This document shows, piece after piece, positions 1 through 10,923 of a DNA stretch of 64,000 nt; position 1 is the stretch's first letter; each line of letters begins with the position of its first letter. The notes beneath the pieces are model-generated. The model was not told where the DNA came from. It ran no database searches and was given only the letters and a program-made list of their open reading frames with translations. Source of the DNA: Lomentospora prolificans (lineage: Eukaryota > Ascomycota > Sordariomycetes > Microascales > Microascaceae); contig JARFXM010000007.1 in assembly GCA_029532625.1 (NCBI GenBank), forward strand, positions 1,674,001 to 1,738,000, written 5' to 3'. Position numbers and translations under genes: made by a program.

Positions 1-779
1 CCCCACACGCCTTGTCCAAGATCCATCTGGCCTCCGAGGAGACGGCCATGGCTTGATTCTCTGCATATCCGAACGTTCAATTCGGGTCGAGATAGAATTG
101 CTGACCATCCTCACAGAAATCGATCTCAAGGCTAACGGCGCCGCCGGCTGGGGTCTCATCGGCGAGATCTCATCTTACTGCCTATGTCCCTACACAGCCA
201 GCCGGGCTCGGTGCCGTTTTTATTGGTGTCATTTGGCATGGCCATGGGCCAATGACCCCATGTATGGTCAGTAAGAACCAATAGAACTGGGGTTTGAAGA
301 CCGGCTAGTTCTATGCCGGCGTAGGTCTCAACTTTGCCTCTGAAAATGTGGCTCTCAATTCCCGAAACTGCTGGATAACAGGCTACGGCTTGAATTCGAA
401 TTAAAAATTAGGATTCTGTGCTAATATGACTTTAGACGATCGGTTGCCGAGCTCTATGAGCTGTTTGAACGTAAAATCACGTCGTGGCAACGCCATAAGT
501 CCGAAACCGCTACACAGCGCTTGGTAAATATCGAGAAGAAAAAGGATAAATATTAAGGAAGCTCTACTCGGATACGTCCATGTCCAAAGAGAACAATGCT
601 TCGAGTATATCACTACGTACATCTCTTCCTTGTTCTGGTGAGAATTACGAGGGACATATGCCCTATGATAACTCTGTAAGCCAGTATACGATGTTAAACC
701 GGGAGTTGGCCATAGATGTTGATTGAACTTCAATATTCTCCATCTGTCGCCAATCACCCGTCATGAGTAGTTATCACGG
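1..779. other. Intergenic region, no supported gene
   Basis: Short open frames occur on both strands (about 53-274 plus, 401-757 minus), but none gives a recognisable family, a signal peptide or an intron-linked continuation. It lies beyond the 3' end of the cyclase-family gene. I see no gene here. Confidence 0.5.
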
Positions 780-1869
780 CTAAAAGATAGCAACCCCGTT
801 TGGAGGGCTAGCCACGCCACCGGGAACCTATGAGGCGGTTAGAAACGTAATAGATCTTCGATATTTTGCAAAGACTAGACCGTCTTACCTTTAGTGGGAC
901 ACTGGAACAAAAGAAGGACCATTTCTTCCTCTTCTGACATTCAGCACTCAGCGCCTCGAGGTCAAAGAGTTCCCCGATCGGCATACCCCACCCAGCCAGG
1001 AGCCATTCATGCAAGAAGAACCGACGGTCTTGGCACGGCCATGTCTCAAAGCTGGGCTGGTCACCGCCGGCGGCAGCAAAAGATTTCTTCCAGAGCCACC
1101 TGAGCGTCTCTTCAGAGGATTCGACGCCAATAGCCGGCGGGTTGGTAATGCTGGCAACCTCGACGCGCCCCTCTTCAGTGAGCTTTTCGAATGATCGAAG
1201 CCAGCCGGTGCGAACCAGAAGAATGTCACCGGGTTTAAGTTCGGTACTTTGGTGTGCCGCAACTTCTTCAAGCACGGACACGGGGATCGAGGTACTTTCA
1301 AAAGCCTTGATGGCGATCCCCTTGCTATCCGCCCAGGAAGCATAATCTAGAAGTACCCCGCGACCTATGATCCCTCCCTTTTCTACCCATGCTGTTGGCC
1401 GGTGACGTTAATAATAGTAAGCGACGACTGACGGACTGAGAGCGAGTATTGAAAGGAACACCCTACCACTGATCCCGTTCACTTTAGAGTTGGATATTTC
1501 TTCCGGGGTACGACCATTGAAGTATACTTTGGCTTCTTGATATCCGTAATGTCGCAGACCGTCCCATTGGCTACTAGATTGCGTGTTGAAGCATAGTGTA
1601 TCGTCGTTAACGATGCGCGGTGCCTTGTTCTTGATCGTCTGCTGGAAAGGAGCGCGACTGAAGCAAGGTTTGCTCATATAGTCGAGCGGCAGGTCAGTGG
1701 AAACTCGAGTTCCATCAGTTATCTCCCTCGTAGCTGCCACAATCGTCTCCGGAGTCAAAAGGTTCAAGGTCCCGCACTGATCCGAGCTGCCGTAAAGGCC
1801 CCAAGCATTTCCATGAGGGCCATCCTTGCGAAGAGGAAGTGCATCAAAAGCGGGCTTTGTAGAATCCAT
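780..1869 (-). CDS. Cyclase-family (kynurenine-formamidase-like) hydrolase
   Basis: Three exons on the minus strand: 1869-1467, 1391-889 and 827-780, giving 317 aa; both introns are GT-AG and keep frame. The N-terminal part carries the fungal cyclase-family signature (HGNAWGLYG, then DQCGTLNLLTPE, and later QWDGLRHYGYQ, where the family's metal-binding Asp and His lie). Exon 2 opens with a GGIIGRGVLLDY motif, and the last exon supplies the usual C-terminus VPGGVASPPN. Members of this family (PF04199) are metal-dependent hydrolases related to kynurenine formamidase; the fungal subgroup has no firmly assigned substrate. The start at 1869 is the first Met and matches the usual N-terminus. Without the last 48-bp exon the product would run into an unrelated tail. 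It lies upstream of, and opposite to, an aromatic hydroxylase gene and a shikimate-dehydrogenase relic, so a role in breakdown of an aromatic or ring compound is possible (inference). Confidence 0.88.
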
Positions 1870-2879
1870 TTATTGAACTACTATCGCTTGAATAAATTGC
1901 TGTTGTTTGCAAAACTGACCTCTTAGCGTAGGGGTCGGCACGATTGTAGAAGACACTTAAGAGTGCGGGGGGGTGCTCGGTACCGAGGTGCGGAGGATAA
2001 GATTAGGCGGTGTTTCTCTTGATGGTGCCGAGGGATGTCTACACCAGTTCGGGGTGGACTGCACCGAAGAACACTCGCTGGCCATGCCGGCGAGTTGCGA
2101 GCATACCGGCGCCGACCGACATATCTCAAATTTTTCGCCAACCAAATACAGGACAGAATCCCCGTTAAGCCAGCGTCCATGCCCTGCCAGGCATACAACA
2201 CGGGCGATTCTAACCGACGGTTCCAAGTAGGATAACCTTGATACTCCACCTCACTTCTACTGGTTTTTGCACCCAGCCTTGTCCGCAAAAGGGATTGCCG
2301 AAAACGAGAAAGCGCCATTCTGATCATTGTGCAGTATTAAAAGCCCTTGGCTCTCCCTGCTTGGGATACATACAAGTAACCTTTCATTGAGGCCTAGCAG
2401 AATCCTTCTGCCCCGCTAGGTCCTATTAATTATTACCTCTTGTTGGGATCGGATCCTTTTCCGTCAGCATATCGGAAAATGCAAGTCCTTATCCGCAATC
2501 GGCCTCATTGGGTCTGTCATCACATTGCTCGCTAAAATTGTCCGCGATTCCGTAATAACTGTCATCGCGGCGTTTAAGTGCCAGGTATCAGTTAGCGCAT
2601 AGCTCTTATCAGTACACAAGCCGACAGAAGCTTTACCCTGAACGGGAAATTTAAATCGTGATCCCCCTTAACTCAGGGTTCACCGAAAAGGAAGGATCGC
2701 ATCGAGTCACTCTTGTCCATCCTCTGCCTCTATTACAGACAGTAATAGCAAGAGACCATTGCACGCGCCATTGCATCCTTACTCTCCAGCCCTCTACATT
2801 CCTTTTTCCAGGCCGCAGGACGAGACGCTCACACTGGGCAAGGGCACGAAGTCCTTGCACCTGGTGGACACGCATGTCA
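1870..2879. other. Intergenic region upstream of the cyclase gene
   Basis: About 1 kb with only short, overlapping frames on both strands and no recognisable domain. It should hold the promoter of the minus-strand cyclase gene. No clear TATA or repeat was seen. Confidence 0.4.
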
Positions 2880-3174
2880 CGCATTCCATCGCGTAATATA
2901 GCATGCACAATTTTATCGCCGGGTCTCTAGGGCTGCCTTGGACGTTTTACTCTGACATGCGCTACTCTCGATTACGTGTTGAGGCTACTGGCTGATCCAA
3001 CCACGGCTGGTTGGGTCGTCGCTATGCCGTACAAGAAGTCTTGTTACGCCACATGTCGATGAACTAGACGAACTCGCATCTGTCATCGGGGCCTGCAACT
3101 GCATCTACTATACAAGCGGTGCAGCGAGAGCGCTGATGAAGGCCGCGGAGGAGAACACAGAAATTAATTTTTGA
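2880..3174 (+). pseudogene. Relic of a shikimate/quinate dehydrogenase-like gene
   Basis: Three plus-strand frames together read like the N-terminal substrate-binding domain of shikimate dehydrogenase. Near 2906 a frame gives HNFIAGSLGLPWTFYS (family pattern: HN...F..LGLPW.Y). Near 3010 comes GWVVAMPYKK (family pattern: G..VTMP.K). From about 3055 a third frame gives HVDELDELASVIGACN followed by CIYYTSG (family pattern: LDEL...A..IGACNT). In-frame stops and frame changes separate the blocks, and the NAD(P)-binding half is not visible downstream. The order of three family motifs over 250 bp makes chance unlikely. This is a decayed, non-functional fragment; the family call is from motif memory only. 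Confidence 0.6.
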
Positions 3175-4327
3175 ACAGGGAAGTAAGAGTAGCCGCGAAT
3201 CAAGTTGCTTTAGACCAAAGAATGACTTGGGTTTATCATGATTTACGTTGGACTACCCCATCTAGGCAATGCCGAATTGACAGACTAGGACACAAACGTG
3301 CTTCTACACTCGACGAAGGAAACGAATGGTAGGGTTATGCGGTACTCAAGGAATAAAACCCCCATTATTTTCTGTTCTAGCCCATTAACAACTTTGGAGG
3401 CAGACGTGCAATAGGCCGTTATAACTCCTTTCGATCGTCGCATGAAACGTCCGGAGCCCCGCGCTCACAAGTTCTGTGCTTTCGCCTTACTTGCTGGGAA
3501 GGACCACTTCAACTGTAGTGCCATATGGAACCGCGATAGTGTTTACCTTTATGATCACAGCGCTAATAGGGGCAACTATCGTCTTACATGAGTAGGAAGA
3601 GTCCCATTTGGAGTGATTTGGACTGCAGACACAGACGTGATCTCCGCGGCCTATGGCTGGAGCCATACGACCTCGCTTCCAAGGGAATTTTGGCTGGGTT
3701 TCTGCGCATGCGTAGCGTCCTTGGATGGTGATAATGCTTGAACTACATTTCTATAACTGACGCTATTATCACTTCCGTGGGACTGGACAATTGTTAACAC
3801 TCGAAGTGAGGTAATTAGGAAGGCATGTCTAGGTTAGACAGCAATTAGGAAATCTCGTTGGCCACGGCGTTGACCTGCCGCACGACGGGGATTCCATTTT
3901 GCTGCCCGTGTTCTGTATAAGACGATGTAGAACATGCGGTCGATGACTCCCTTCGGGCAAAGATAAGAATGAATTGTATTTTGGCGCCGCCTCTAGGGCA
4001 ATATATGAACATGGAGTAAGGCTATAAGATCTCTACGTATGGAGTTTGACGGATAACTTTGGTTCGTGTTGCACTCACTCATCCGCCTGGCCTAGACTGA
4101 TTCCTAACTCCACCGCATCGCAGATTGGTCCGCTAGCTTGATCGTTGCCTCGCCATCATTCATGTGTATTACAAGATATTTGTGCGGACCCAGAAAACTC
4201 TGCGTACTACTTACGGCACGCTTTTAAGCGGCGTCAAGCTACCTCCCGGTAAATCCGCTGTCTGGGAGGAATGCCCAATATAGCTTCGGGCATATCCGTG
4301 GAGCAAATAAGGGATACTTGAAGATTT

Positions 4328-4355
4328 AAGATAGGATCCCCCGGAATCCTATCTT
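4328..4355. repeat. Perfect 10-bp inverted repeat, 8-nt loop
   Basis: AAGATAGGAT at 4328-4337 is followed by an 8-nt loop and its exact reverse complement ATCCTATCTT at 4346-4355. It sits 15 bp upstream of a poly-C run in a gene-poor stretch, so a role is not evident. Confidence 0.7.
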
Positions 4356-4370
4356 GAATAAGGTTGCCCA

Positions 4371-4385
4371 CCCCCCCCCCCCCCC
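4371..4385 (+). repeat. Poly-C homopolymer run (15 C)
   Basis: Fifteen consecutive C residues, directly downstream of the 4328-4355 hairpin. It is a simple-sequence tract and likely length-variable. Confidence 0.8.
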
Positions 4386-5689
4386 GCGTCCTCAAATGCC
4401 TTACAACCGAACAGGTAACGCGTTGCATTTCGGGTCGGCCTGGTTATCTGGGGTATTATTAAACGTGAAGCCAGGGTCTTTCGGGAGCCTGTGCCTAATC
4501 GAGCTAGAAGCCAGGCCTCCACGTACCTCTGCACATAATATTATAAAATTTAAAAAAATAAAGAAAGAAATCCCACCCACATATTGCCATATTACCTTCT
4601 TTATTGGGCAGGCGTAGCTCGCGGATGTTTAAGTAGGCACCCGCCCTGCTGAACAGGGAACTTTTGGGGTGGGTTTCAAGTCCTTTTATGCAGATATGCA
4701 AGGATCTCTGTGCCTTGGCCGAAGTTGAATAGGCTCGGCTCAGGCAGCGCGGTATTGGTATCACGGTATGATCCGATTGCCCTCTCCGCGATGGATAAGA
4801 TCATGCCATCTCCGCCAACACCCTGCAATACCAGTGCTCGTCATTCTCTAGGGCCGTGTTGGGGCAGACGAAAAGGCACCCGAATCCAGCAGCCGAAGTC
4901 GAGTATCTGTCGATATTGAGATGGTGATGATTTTGAGCTAGACATATGAAGCACCATAAAAAAATTGCGGAGGAGTGGTAAAACGAACGCGGCCCTCTCA
5001 TTCGGCGGACGGGCGGATGACCGCGGGGTTAGGAATTGTCGCCGGGGAGATAACTAGCCAACGGGGAGATTGCCAGCGGGGAGTTAGGAGCTACTCTTCC
5101 GTTCGCGTGGGGTAATAATACGTCCTCAGGTTCCTAGTTAGGGGAGACTTTCACCAGTGTGGCAAAGGGGGTGGCGAGAGAGGCCAGCCTGGCTCTGGCA
5201 ATGGGGTATATTCATCCGCGGGCGAGAGGATGGGCATGGCAATTCTTCACAAAGGTTTACACTTCCTTGGTCTCGGCATCAGAGGGCCTAATACTTATGC
5301 CTGTGCCCCGATCTCGCCGTTGACCAGTGTGGGTCGGTGTCAGAAAGCCAGCGAGCACGCCTCGGATCGCCTGAGAGCACATCCATATCCATCCCCTCAG
5401 GATCCGTAGGTTCCGTTGACCCTCGGTAGCGGCGCTCGCCGAAATTTCTCCAGACATTCGGAACGCTGGCCACACACAACCACAACTTTAGCGCCAGCGG
5501 GCGATCTACACCGTCGCGCGCCAGGTTCGATTTCACCCACCCCACCTTTTTTGGCCGTCATAATTTTTCGATTCCTCACGAGCTCCCTGTCCCGGCATCT
5601 GCGAGCGGCACCACATCCAAGAAGTCTTTAGCCATTTGCTAATTTATTAAAGTTTGAAGATCCCCAGCTTCGCTCCGTGGAACTGTAGC

Positions 5690-5780
5690 CTGCGCCTCTT
5701 TCCCCCAAGTCATCTTCATCGTATCCCCCTTTCCCTTCACCCATCTTCCGTTGTGACTCTCCTTTCAATACCCTGTCCTT
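5690..5780 (+). promoter_or_regulatory. Pyrimidine-rich leader upstream of the FAD monooxygenase
   Basis: A CT-rich stretch (runs such as CCTCTTTCCCCC and CCCCCTTTCCC) lies 75-165 bp before the ATG at 5855. CT-rich tracts just upstream of transcription starts are common in filamentous ascomycete promoters. No TATA box was recognised. Confidence 0.35.
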
Positions 5781-5854
5781 GAGTTACGAGGAACTACTAC
5801 CTTGGTGGATCATAACCATAACGAGCGAGGGGATACAGAATACCAAATATCAAC

Positions 5855-8007
5855 ATGCAAGAAAAGCCTGTCGAGATAGCCACCCCGGCATTCGCCCCCG
5901 TGGAGGAAGTTGACGTGCTGATCTGCGGAAGCGGTTCGGCGGGTCTATGCGCTGCAGTCTGGCTGGCCCGGACCGGAATCAACTACCGCATGCTTGAGCG
6001 CCGAAGCGGCCCCCTGAAGCATGGCCAAGCCGACGGCGTCCAGTGCCGTACTGTCGAGGTCATGGAGAGCTTTGGCCTTTCTGAGCCGGTCCTCCGCGAA
6101 GCTTACCACGTGCTGGAGGTTGCGTTCTGGGGAGATGATGGAAATGGTGGCATCTCCAGGGGCAGTGTCGCGCCTGACACCCAAATCGGACTTACGCACC
6201 TTCCTCACGTCATTCTCAGCCAGGGCCGCATGAACGATCTGATGATCAAGGAGACTATTCGGGTTGGCGGTGAATCCAGAATACGCTACGATTGCGAAGT
6301 CAAGGATGTTCAAGTTGACCAGGCTACCGCCAATGATCCAAATGCTCACTGTGTAACCGTGACTGCGCTGCAAGACGGTGTTGAGCGCCAGTACCGCGCC
6401 AAATATGTCTTGGTATGATTTCACACCATATATTCCTCGTGCTGTCAAATCCAAAAATTCACAATTAACAAATCCTTCCCAGGGCTGCGATGGTGCGCAC
6501 AGCCAAGTGCGGAAGTCGCTCGGCTTCAAGATGGTCGGCGATAGCACCGACGCCGTTTGGGCTGTCATGGACATTCACCCCAAGACTAACTTCCCAGATA
6601 TCCGCAAAAAGTCCATCCTTCACTCCAAGGCCGGCAACATCATGATCATTCCCCGTGAAGGCGATTCCATGGTGCGCTTTTACTTGGAGCTGCCCGGCGC
6701 CAAGGTCGCCTCCGATGTTAAGCTCGAGAACCTCATCCCCACCATCCAAGACATCTTCCATCCTTACACCATGGAGATTGCCGAGACCGTCTGGTTCTCC
6801 GCCTACCTTATCGGCCAGCGCCGGGCTGACTACTTTACCCAAAATAACCGCGTCTTCCTTACTGGCGATGCTTGCCATACGCACTCGCCCAAGGCCGGTC
6901 AGGGGATGAACGTCAGTTTGCAGGACGGATATAATATCGGCTGGAAGCTCGCCGGTGTCCTCAAGGGAGAATTCCGCCCCGAGATTCTCGATACCTACGT
7001 AAGCGAGCGGGAAAAGACTGCGACCGAACTGATCGAATTTGACCGATATTACACCAAGCTTTTCAACACTCAATACCGCAAGGAGAACAACATTTCCGAG
7101 GACGACTTCTCCAAGGAGTTCGTCAAGGCTGGCCTCTACACTACCGGCCTCGGAACACAGTATCTTCCTTCCACTCTTACCGCGCCATCCGACGCGGCCA
7201 AGTCTCTCGCCCCCGGCGTGGAAGTCGGCAAGAGGTTTCCCAGCGCCCTCGTCATGCGGTTTTCCGACGCCCGTCCGCTTCAACTTGTCAAGGCCATGCC
7301 CTCAGATTCAAGGTGGAACGTTGTCCTGTTCCCCGGTGACCTCAATAACAAACAGGCCGTCGAAAGATTCGAAAAGGTACGTGGACGGGAAACTATCACT
7401 TCACTCGGGAGGAGTTTGTGATGCTAAAACTCTACTCTCTAGGCCACGGTGGAGCTTATCAAGACCGTCAATACCTTTACCGCTGCGGACAAGGACATCA
7501 ACAGCGTCATAAATCCCGTAGTTGTTCTCTCAACTGAACGCAAAGATCTTTCACAGAGCCAGATCCCTGACTTCTATACCCCCTACTGCGGCCCCCGCCG
7601 CGTGCGCTGTAAGTATCCATATCTTTTAAACGGAGTGGCGCGGGGGAGCGAACTACTAGGCAAAGCCAAGATAGTCAGTACTAACAGGCGCGACAGGGCT
7701 TCACAACGTTTTCACGGACGAGTCGGGTCCCTACTCTCCTCACGGCCATGCCTACGAAAAGTACGGCATCGATCCTAGCCGTGGCGCCCTTATCATTGTC
7801 CGACCCGATCACTGTAAGGATCCCCCTTTTTCTTTTATTTTTTTTTTTTTTGGCTTGGTTTGTCGCAGTAAAACAAATTCTAACGCTAGTTCCCTAGACA
7901 TCTCCAAGGTGCTTGCCCTTGAAGAGGCCGGCCAGGTGTCGACTTTCCTTGGTGGTTTCATGATTCCCGTCAGCGAGAGAGCTTTGACAAGCAATAATAA
8001 ACTTTAA
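5855..8007 (+). CDS. FAD-dependent aromatic hydroxylase (phenol 2-monooxygenase family)
   Basis: Five exons: 5855-6412, 6483-7376, 7443-7608, 7697-7813 and 7898-8007, giving 614 aa; all introns are GT-AG and in frame. Family reaction: NAD(P)H- and FAD-dependent ring hydroxylation of phenolic substrates. Visible motifs are the Rossmann GxGxxG near residue 25 (LICGSGSAGLCAAVWLA), the DG motif at about 187 (GCDGAHSQVRKSLG) at the start of exon 2, and the GD motif at about 314 (FLTGDACHTHSPKAGQGMN), all typical of class A flavoprotein monooxygenases. The last three exons encode the thioredoxin-like C-terminal domain of phenol hydroxylases (HGHAYEKYGIDPSRGA, then RPDHY). Length is close to the usual 600-660 aa. 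With the opposite-strand cyclase gene and a dehydrogenase relic it may mark an aromatic catabolism locus (inference). The exact substrate cannot be read from sequence. Confidence 0.93.
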
Positions 8008-8649
8008 AGCATTGGTTAGCGTGGCGCCCCTTGACTGATATCGGTTCTTTCTCTTGCTCCTTTTTGTATATATAGAACATGGAAAAAAGATAGAGAAGAG
8101 TTTGTTCTATGGCATTAGACATTGATTTCCCGCTGGAAACTATCCTCTAATACTACCTTGAAAACTATATTTGCGTTATTACTTAATGCCGGTTGTCAAA
8201 CTCTATACTCGAGCGCGGTTATTGTCACTCGGGCCGGGACCAATAGGGCCTGTGTCTCAGGAGTTCCGGCTATGCCGCCGAACTCCGAGTAAACCAGCAC
8301 GATATCAAGGCATGTGTTTAAGTTTGAAGAGTCTCCTATACAACTACTACACTAGTTGTATCCCAATTGGCGACATCTCCAAGATGGTTCGTTGTATTAC
8401 ACGTTTCTAGTCTCCTATACGCCTCCCTCCCAGTTGCAATTTCAACACTAATGCCTCACACGGGCCAGTACGCGAGCAAGGAATCGGCACTATTACATAT
8501 TGTGTTATCAAGAACATCAAGTCTTAACCGCAATTAACTGGCCCCCTTGCGTGAGACTCCCGCGGGGAATGTGTAGTGCCCTCTGTCAAGTCACACTAAT
8601 AATAACAATATTAATACTGAAGCACGCCGTCGATGTTTTTTTTTTCAAC
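8008..8649. other. Intergenic region
   Basis: Between the 3' end of the monooxygenase gene and a HET pseudogene. Only short frames without family resemblance are visible. Confidence 0.4.
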
Positions 8650-9960
8650 CATGCACTCCTCACCACATTAAACTCGACGTCCTGAATTTCATTACTAACT
8701 TGGCACTCGAGCATCTCCAATGAGCCTGCCCACCGGCCATTCTTAAAGCTGATGTAGGTTGCAAATTGCCCACGACCAAGAGGCTCTGCGTAGGTTTGCA
8801 ATCGTCGAGCTTTCTCACTATTATTGGCGCGGCACTGTATCAGGTATTCAACAGAACATTCCTTCAGTAGCCCAGCAATGCATGTGTTTTTCGTCATCCT
8901 CTTCATGTTCCTGGCCATCGTCGATATTGCTAACACTTTGTCTTCTTGGGGGGTCATCAACAAGCCTGCGTAATGTATCACGATGTTGCTCCAAGCCAGG
9001 GCGAATATGTACCACTCTTCCACAGCAACCCAATAAAAATTATATCATGTCGATACTCTGATAAATATTGACCCAAGGTGTGTGACTCGGTGAGCCACCC
9101 ATTCATGTCCGGATTAGCGTCGCTTTTGCTGCTATGAACACAATTCCACCGCGTCTTATGGTGCATCCCATACTCTAGTTACTCGGGGTGGGAGGACAGA
9201 TTGCTGAAGACCTTGCAAGCGTGTAGATTGTCTCGGATGTGCCAAGCTCCTCTACCTTTCCATATCACAGCAGAGTCCAGCCGACCATCTCGGAGCCTCT
9301 AGGGAACGCGAAACCTCCACTCCCCCGTTTTATACTGACGTTGGAAGAAATTGACTTGTACCTTGGCTGCGCGTGTTACCAATATTGTGACATATGCTTG
9401 TTTGCAGTAGGTACCCATATTACATAGTATTTCTTTGCCTTATCTTCGTCCGATTCCTGAAAAATAGAGAGTGCATTAATTTAGAGGTGATCCAGTCCCA
9501 AGTGGATGATTACTTCTATGGCGTCTTTCAGGGTTTGCGTGAGACGGGGGTAAGGAATCGACATCACATTGGCAAGAGTCTTCATCTGCAGCATGACGTT
9601 TTGATCTCCGCTCTAGCAAGAGCTTAGGGCCGCATATTGTTGCCACTGCTAGGGTATGGTTTTTAGCAAGCGCAATTCCACCCGCGAGGGCGCCTGGGAG
9701 AATGTATGAGCCGTTGAGGACCCTGTCTGTCCCTGGCACTGTTTGGTATTGGCTTTAGATAGCTTCTACATGCCTCTATGCAAGCCCGTATAACCCAGTT
9801 ACAGGTTTTTCCGCATGAACTCCAGAGACGATGGAAATGGATACGGTGGGCTGCCCAGGATCTCACAGGCGCCGACATGCTTTCATGGCTCTTGGTAGAG
9901 CTTCTAGGAACAACGACAGACTTGAGCTGGAACGGAAGATACCGTCGCCATCGTCGCCCC
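8650..9960 (-). pseudogene. Decayed HET-domain (heterokaryon incompatibility-like) gene
   Basis: Reading the minus strand from about 9960, frames resemble a HET protein in the correct order. An acidic/cysteine N-terminal stretch is followed near 9545 by TLKDAIEVIIHLGLDHL, then a stop where HET proteins have Trp, then INALSIFQES (family pattern: LG..YLWIDSLCI.QD). Further on, near 8960, comes AGLLMTPQEDKVLAIS (family: Y....LT...DKL.A.SG.A). Near 8765 a shifted frame gives RASWSWA (family: RAPSWSWA). Several stops and at least one frameshift interrupt it. The Trp-to-TAA and Asp-to-Asn changes in the core motif are G-to-A on this strand, as expected for RIP. An intact relative lies at 26.5-28.9 kb. 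Boundaries are approximate. Confidence 0.68.
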
Positions 9961-10923
9961 ACTAAACTGAGAGCGTGTTAGTAACTACAACCTTTTTGCC
10001 AGAGTGTGAAACGCTTGTAGCTCAGAGAATGGTGGTTCTGGTCTAGAAGTCATTAACATGCTAGGTCTTTTGGGTGACGATTTCGGCTACTAGCCAGCGT
10101 GATTGTGGTTTCGAAAGACTTAATTCGCGTGCAAGTCAAATGAGACGCCTTCTGCTCTTCCCCTTGAGCTTTTATTGTGTTCTCTTGCGTTGCTTGGATA
10201 CTACCTATTTAGATATCCAAAGAAGTCGGGAAGCAGAGCGCCTATCCTCTTCAATATTTCCTTGGATGGAAAAAAAATGATAGAATCCACGAGTTTTGGC
10301 GCTAGAAGAGGTTTAGCCTACTTTTTAGTCTCGAGTTTATGGTTGCGATGTACTTTCGCTTGTCAAGAATCCCCGTGTTGCATCAACCGCCGCCGGCCAG
10401 ACACATCCCTGCAGTCGTGCGATTCCTTCCTCTTTCACTCTGCTGTGCTCTGGATTAAATCCACCGCCAGAGTCTGGCGAAAAGGGCGCCTGGTGCCTAC
10501 GCCCTCATCAATCATGGAACGCTAGACCTGATATTCCTCTTCCGTCCAACTTTGGGAGATCGCGTCCAGCTGAGCCATAATTTATCGATAAATAGTTTGG
10601 TTTATTTGTGGGGCTGCCCCTGTGTGCATGGCGAATGAGGATGGTGACGCTAGTCCAGGCACAGCAAGAGAAACGGCTGTTCACCACTACGTCTGTGTCC
10701 TTCCATCCTCGCCTATTGCGGCAGCTGCATGGCCCGGCAAGATGGGCAAGTCGAGAATGGAATATATTGATCGCATGGGAAGGGGCGATCGTCCCGTCGA
10801 GCTTGGGGAGAGAAGTGGTTTCTCCACGCAAGGCCTTCCACTGCCTTGTACCACATTCGTTTTTTCCTAGTTTTCTCATCCTTCTTTTTCTTTAGTTCAT
10901 CGACCTTCGTCCACTGTTAAGAA
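9961..10923. other. Promoter region of the modular secreted protein
   Basis: No supported gene. Open frames around 10508-10895 occur on both strands and lack family resemblance. The last 70 bp are T/C-rich (TTTTTTCC, CTTCTTTTTC), as expected just upstream of a fungal start codon. Confidence 0.4.

Larger units (their letters stand above)
3175..5854. other. Long intergenic region with low gene content
   Basis: About 2.7 kb without a supported gene. It contains a 10-bp perfect hairpin (4328-4355), a run of 15 C (4371-4385) and a hydrophobic 25-residue frame near 3510-3590 that I could not place. The last 150 bp form the pyrimidine-rich leader of the downstream monooxygenase gene. Confidence 0.45.

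Noticed and set aside
1923..2327. Minus-strand frame with a weak BTB-like segment (GDSVLYLVGEKFE)
   Set aside because: Only one short segment fits, in a second frame; not enough to call a relic.
3505..3595. Hydrophobic 25-residue plus-strand frame, possibly a transporter helix relic
   Set aside because: Single segment without neighbouring family motifs.
6465..7283. 272-codon antisense frame opposite the FAD monooxygenase
   Set aside because: Mirror of a GC-rich coding exon; the plus strand carries all family motifs.
10011..10085. TAGCTCAGAGAATGG resembling a tRNA A box
   Set aside because: No B box at the correct distance and no acceptor stem pairing.
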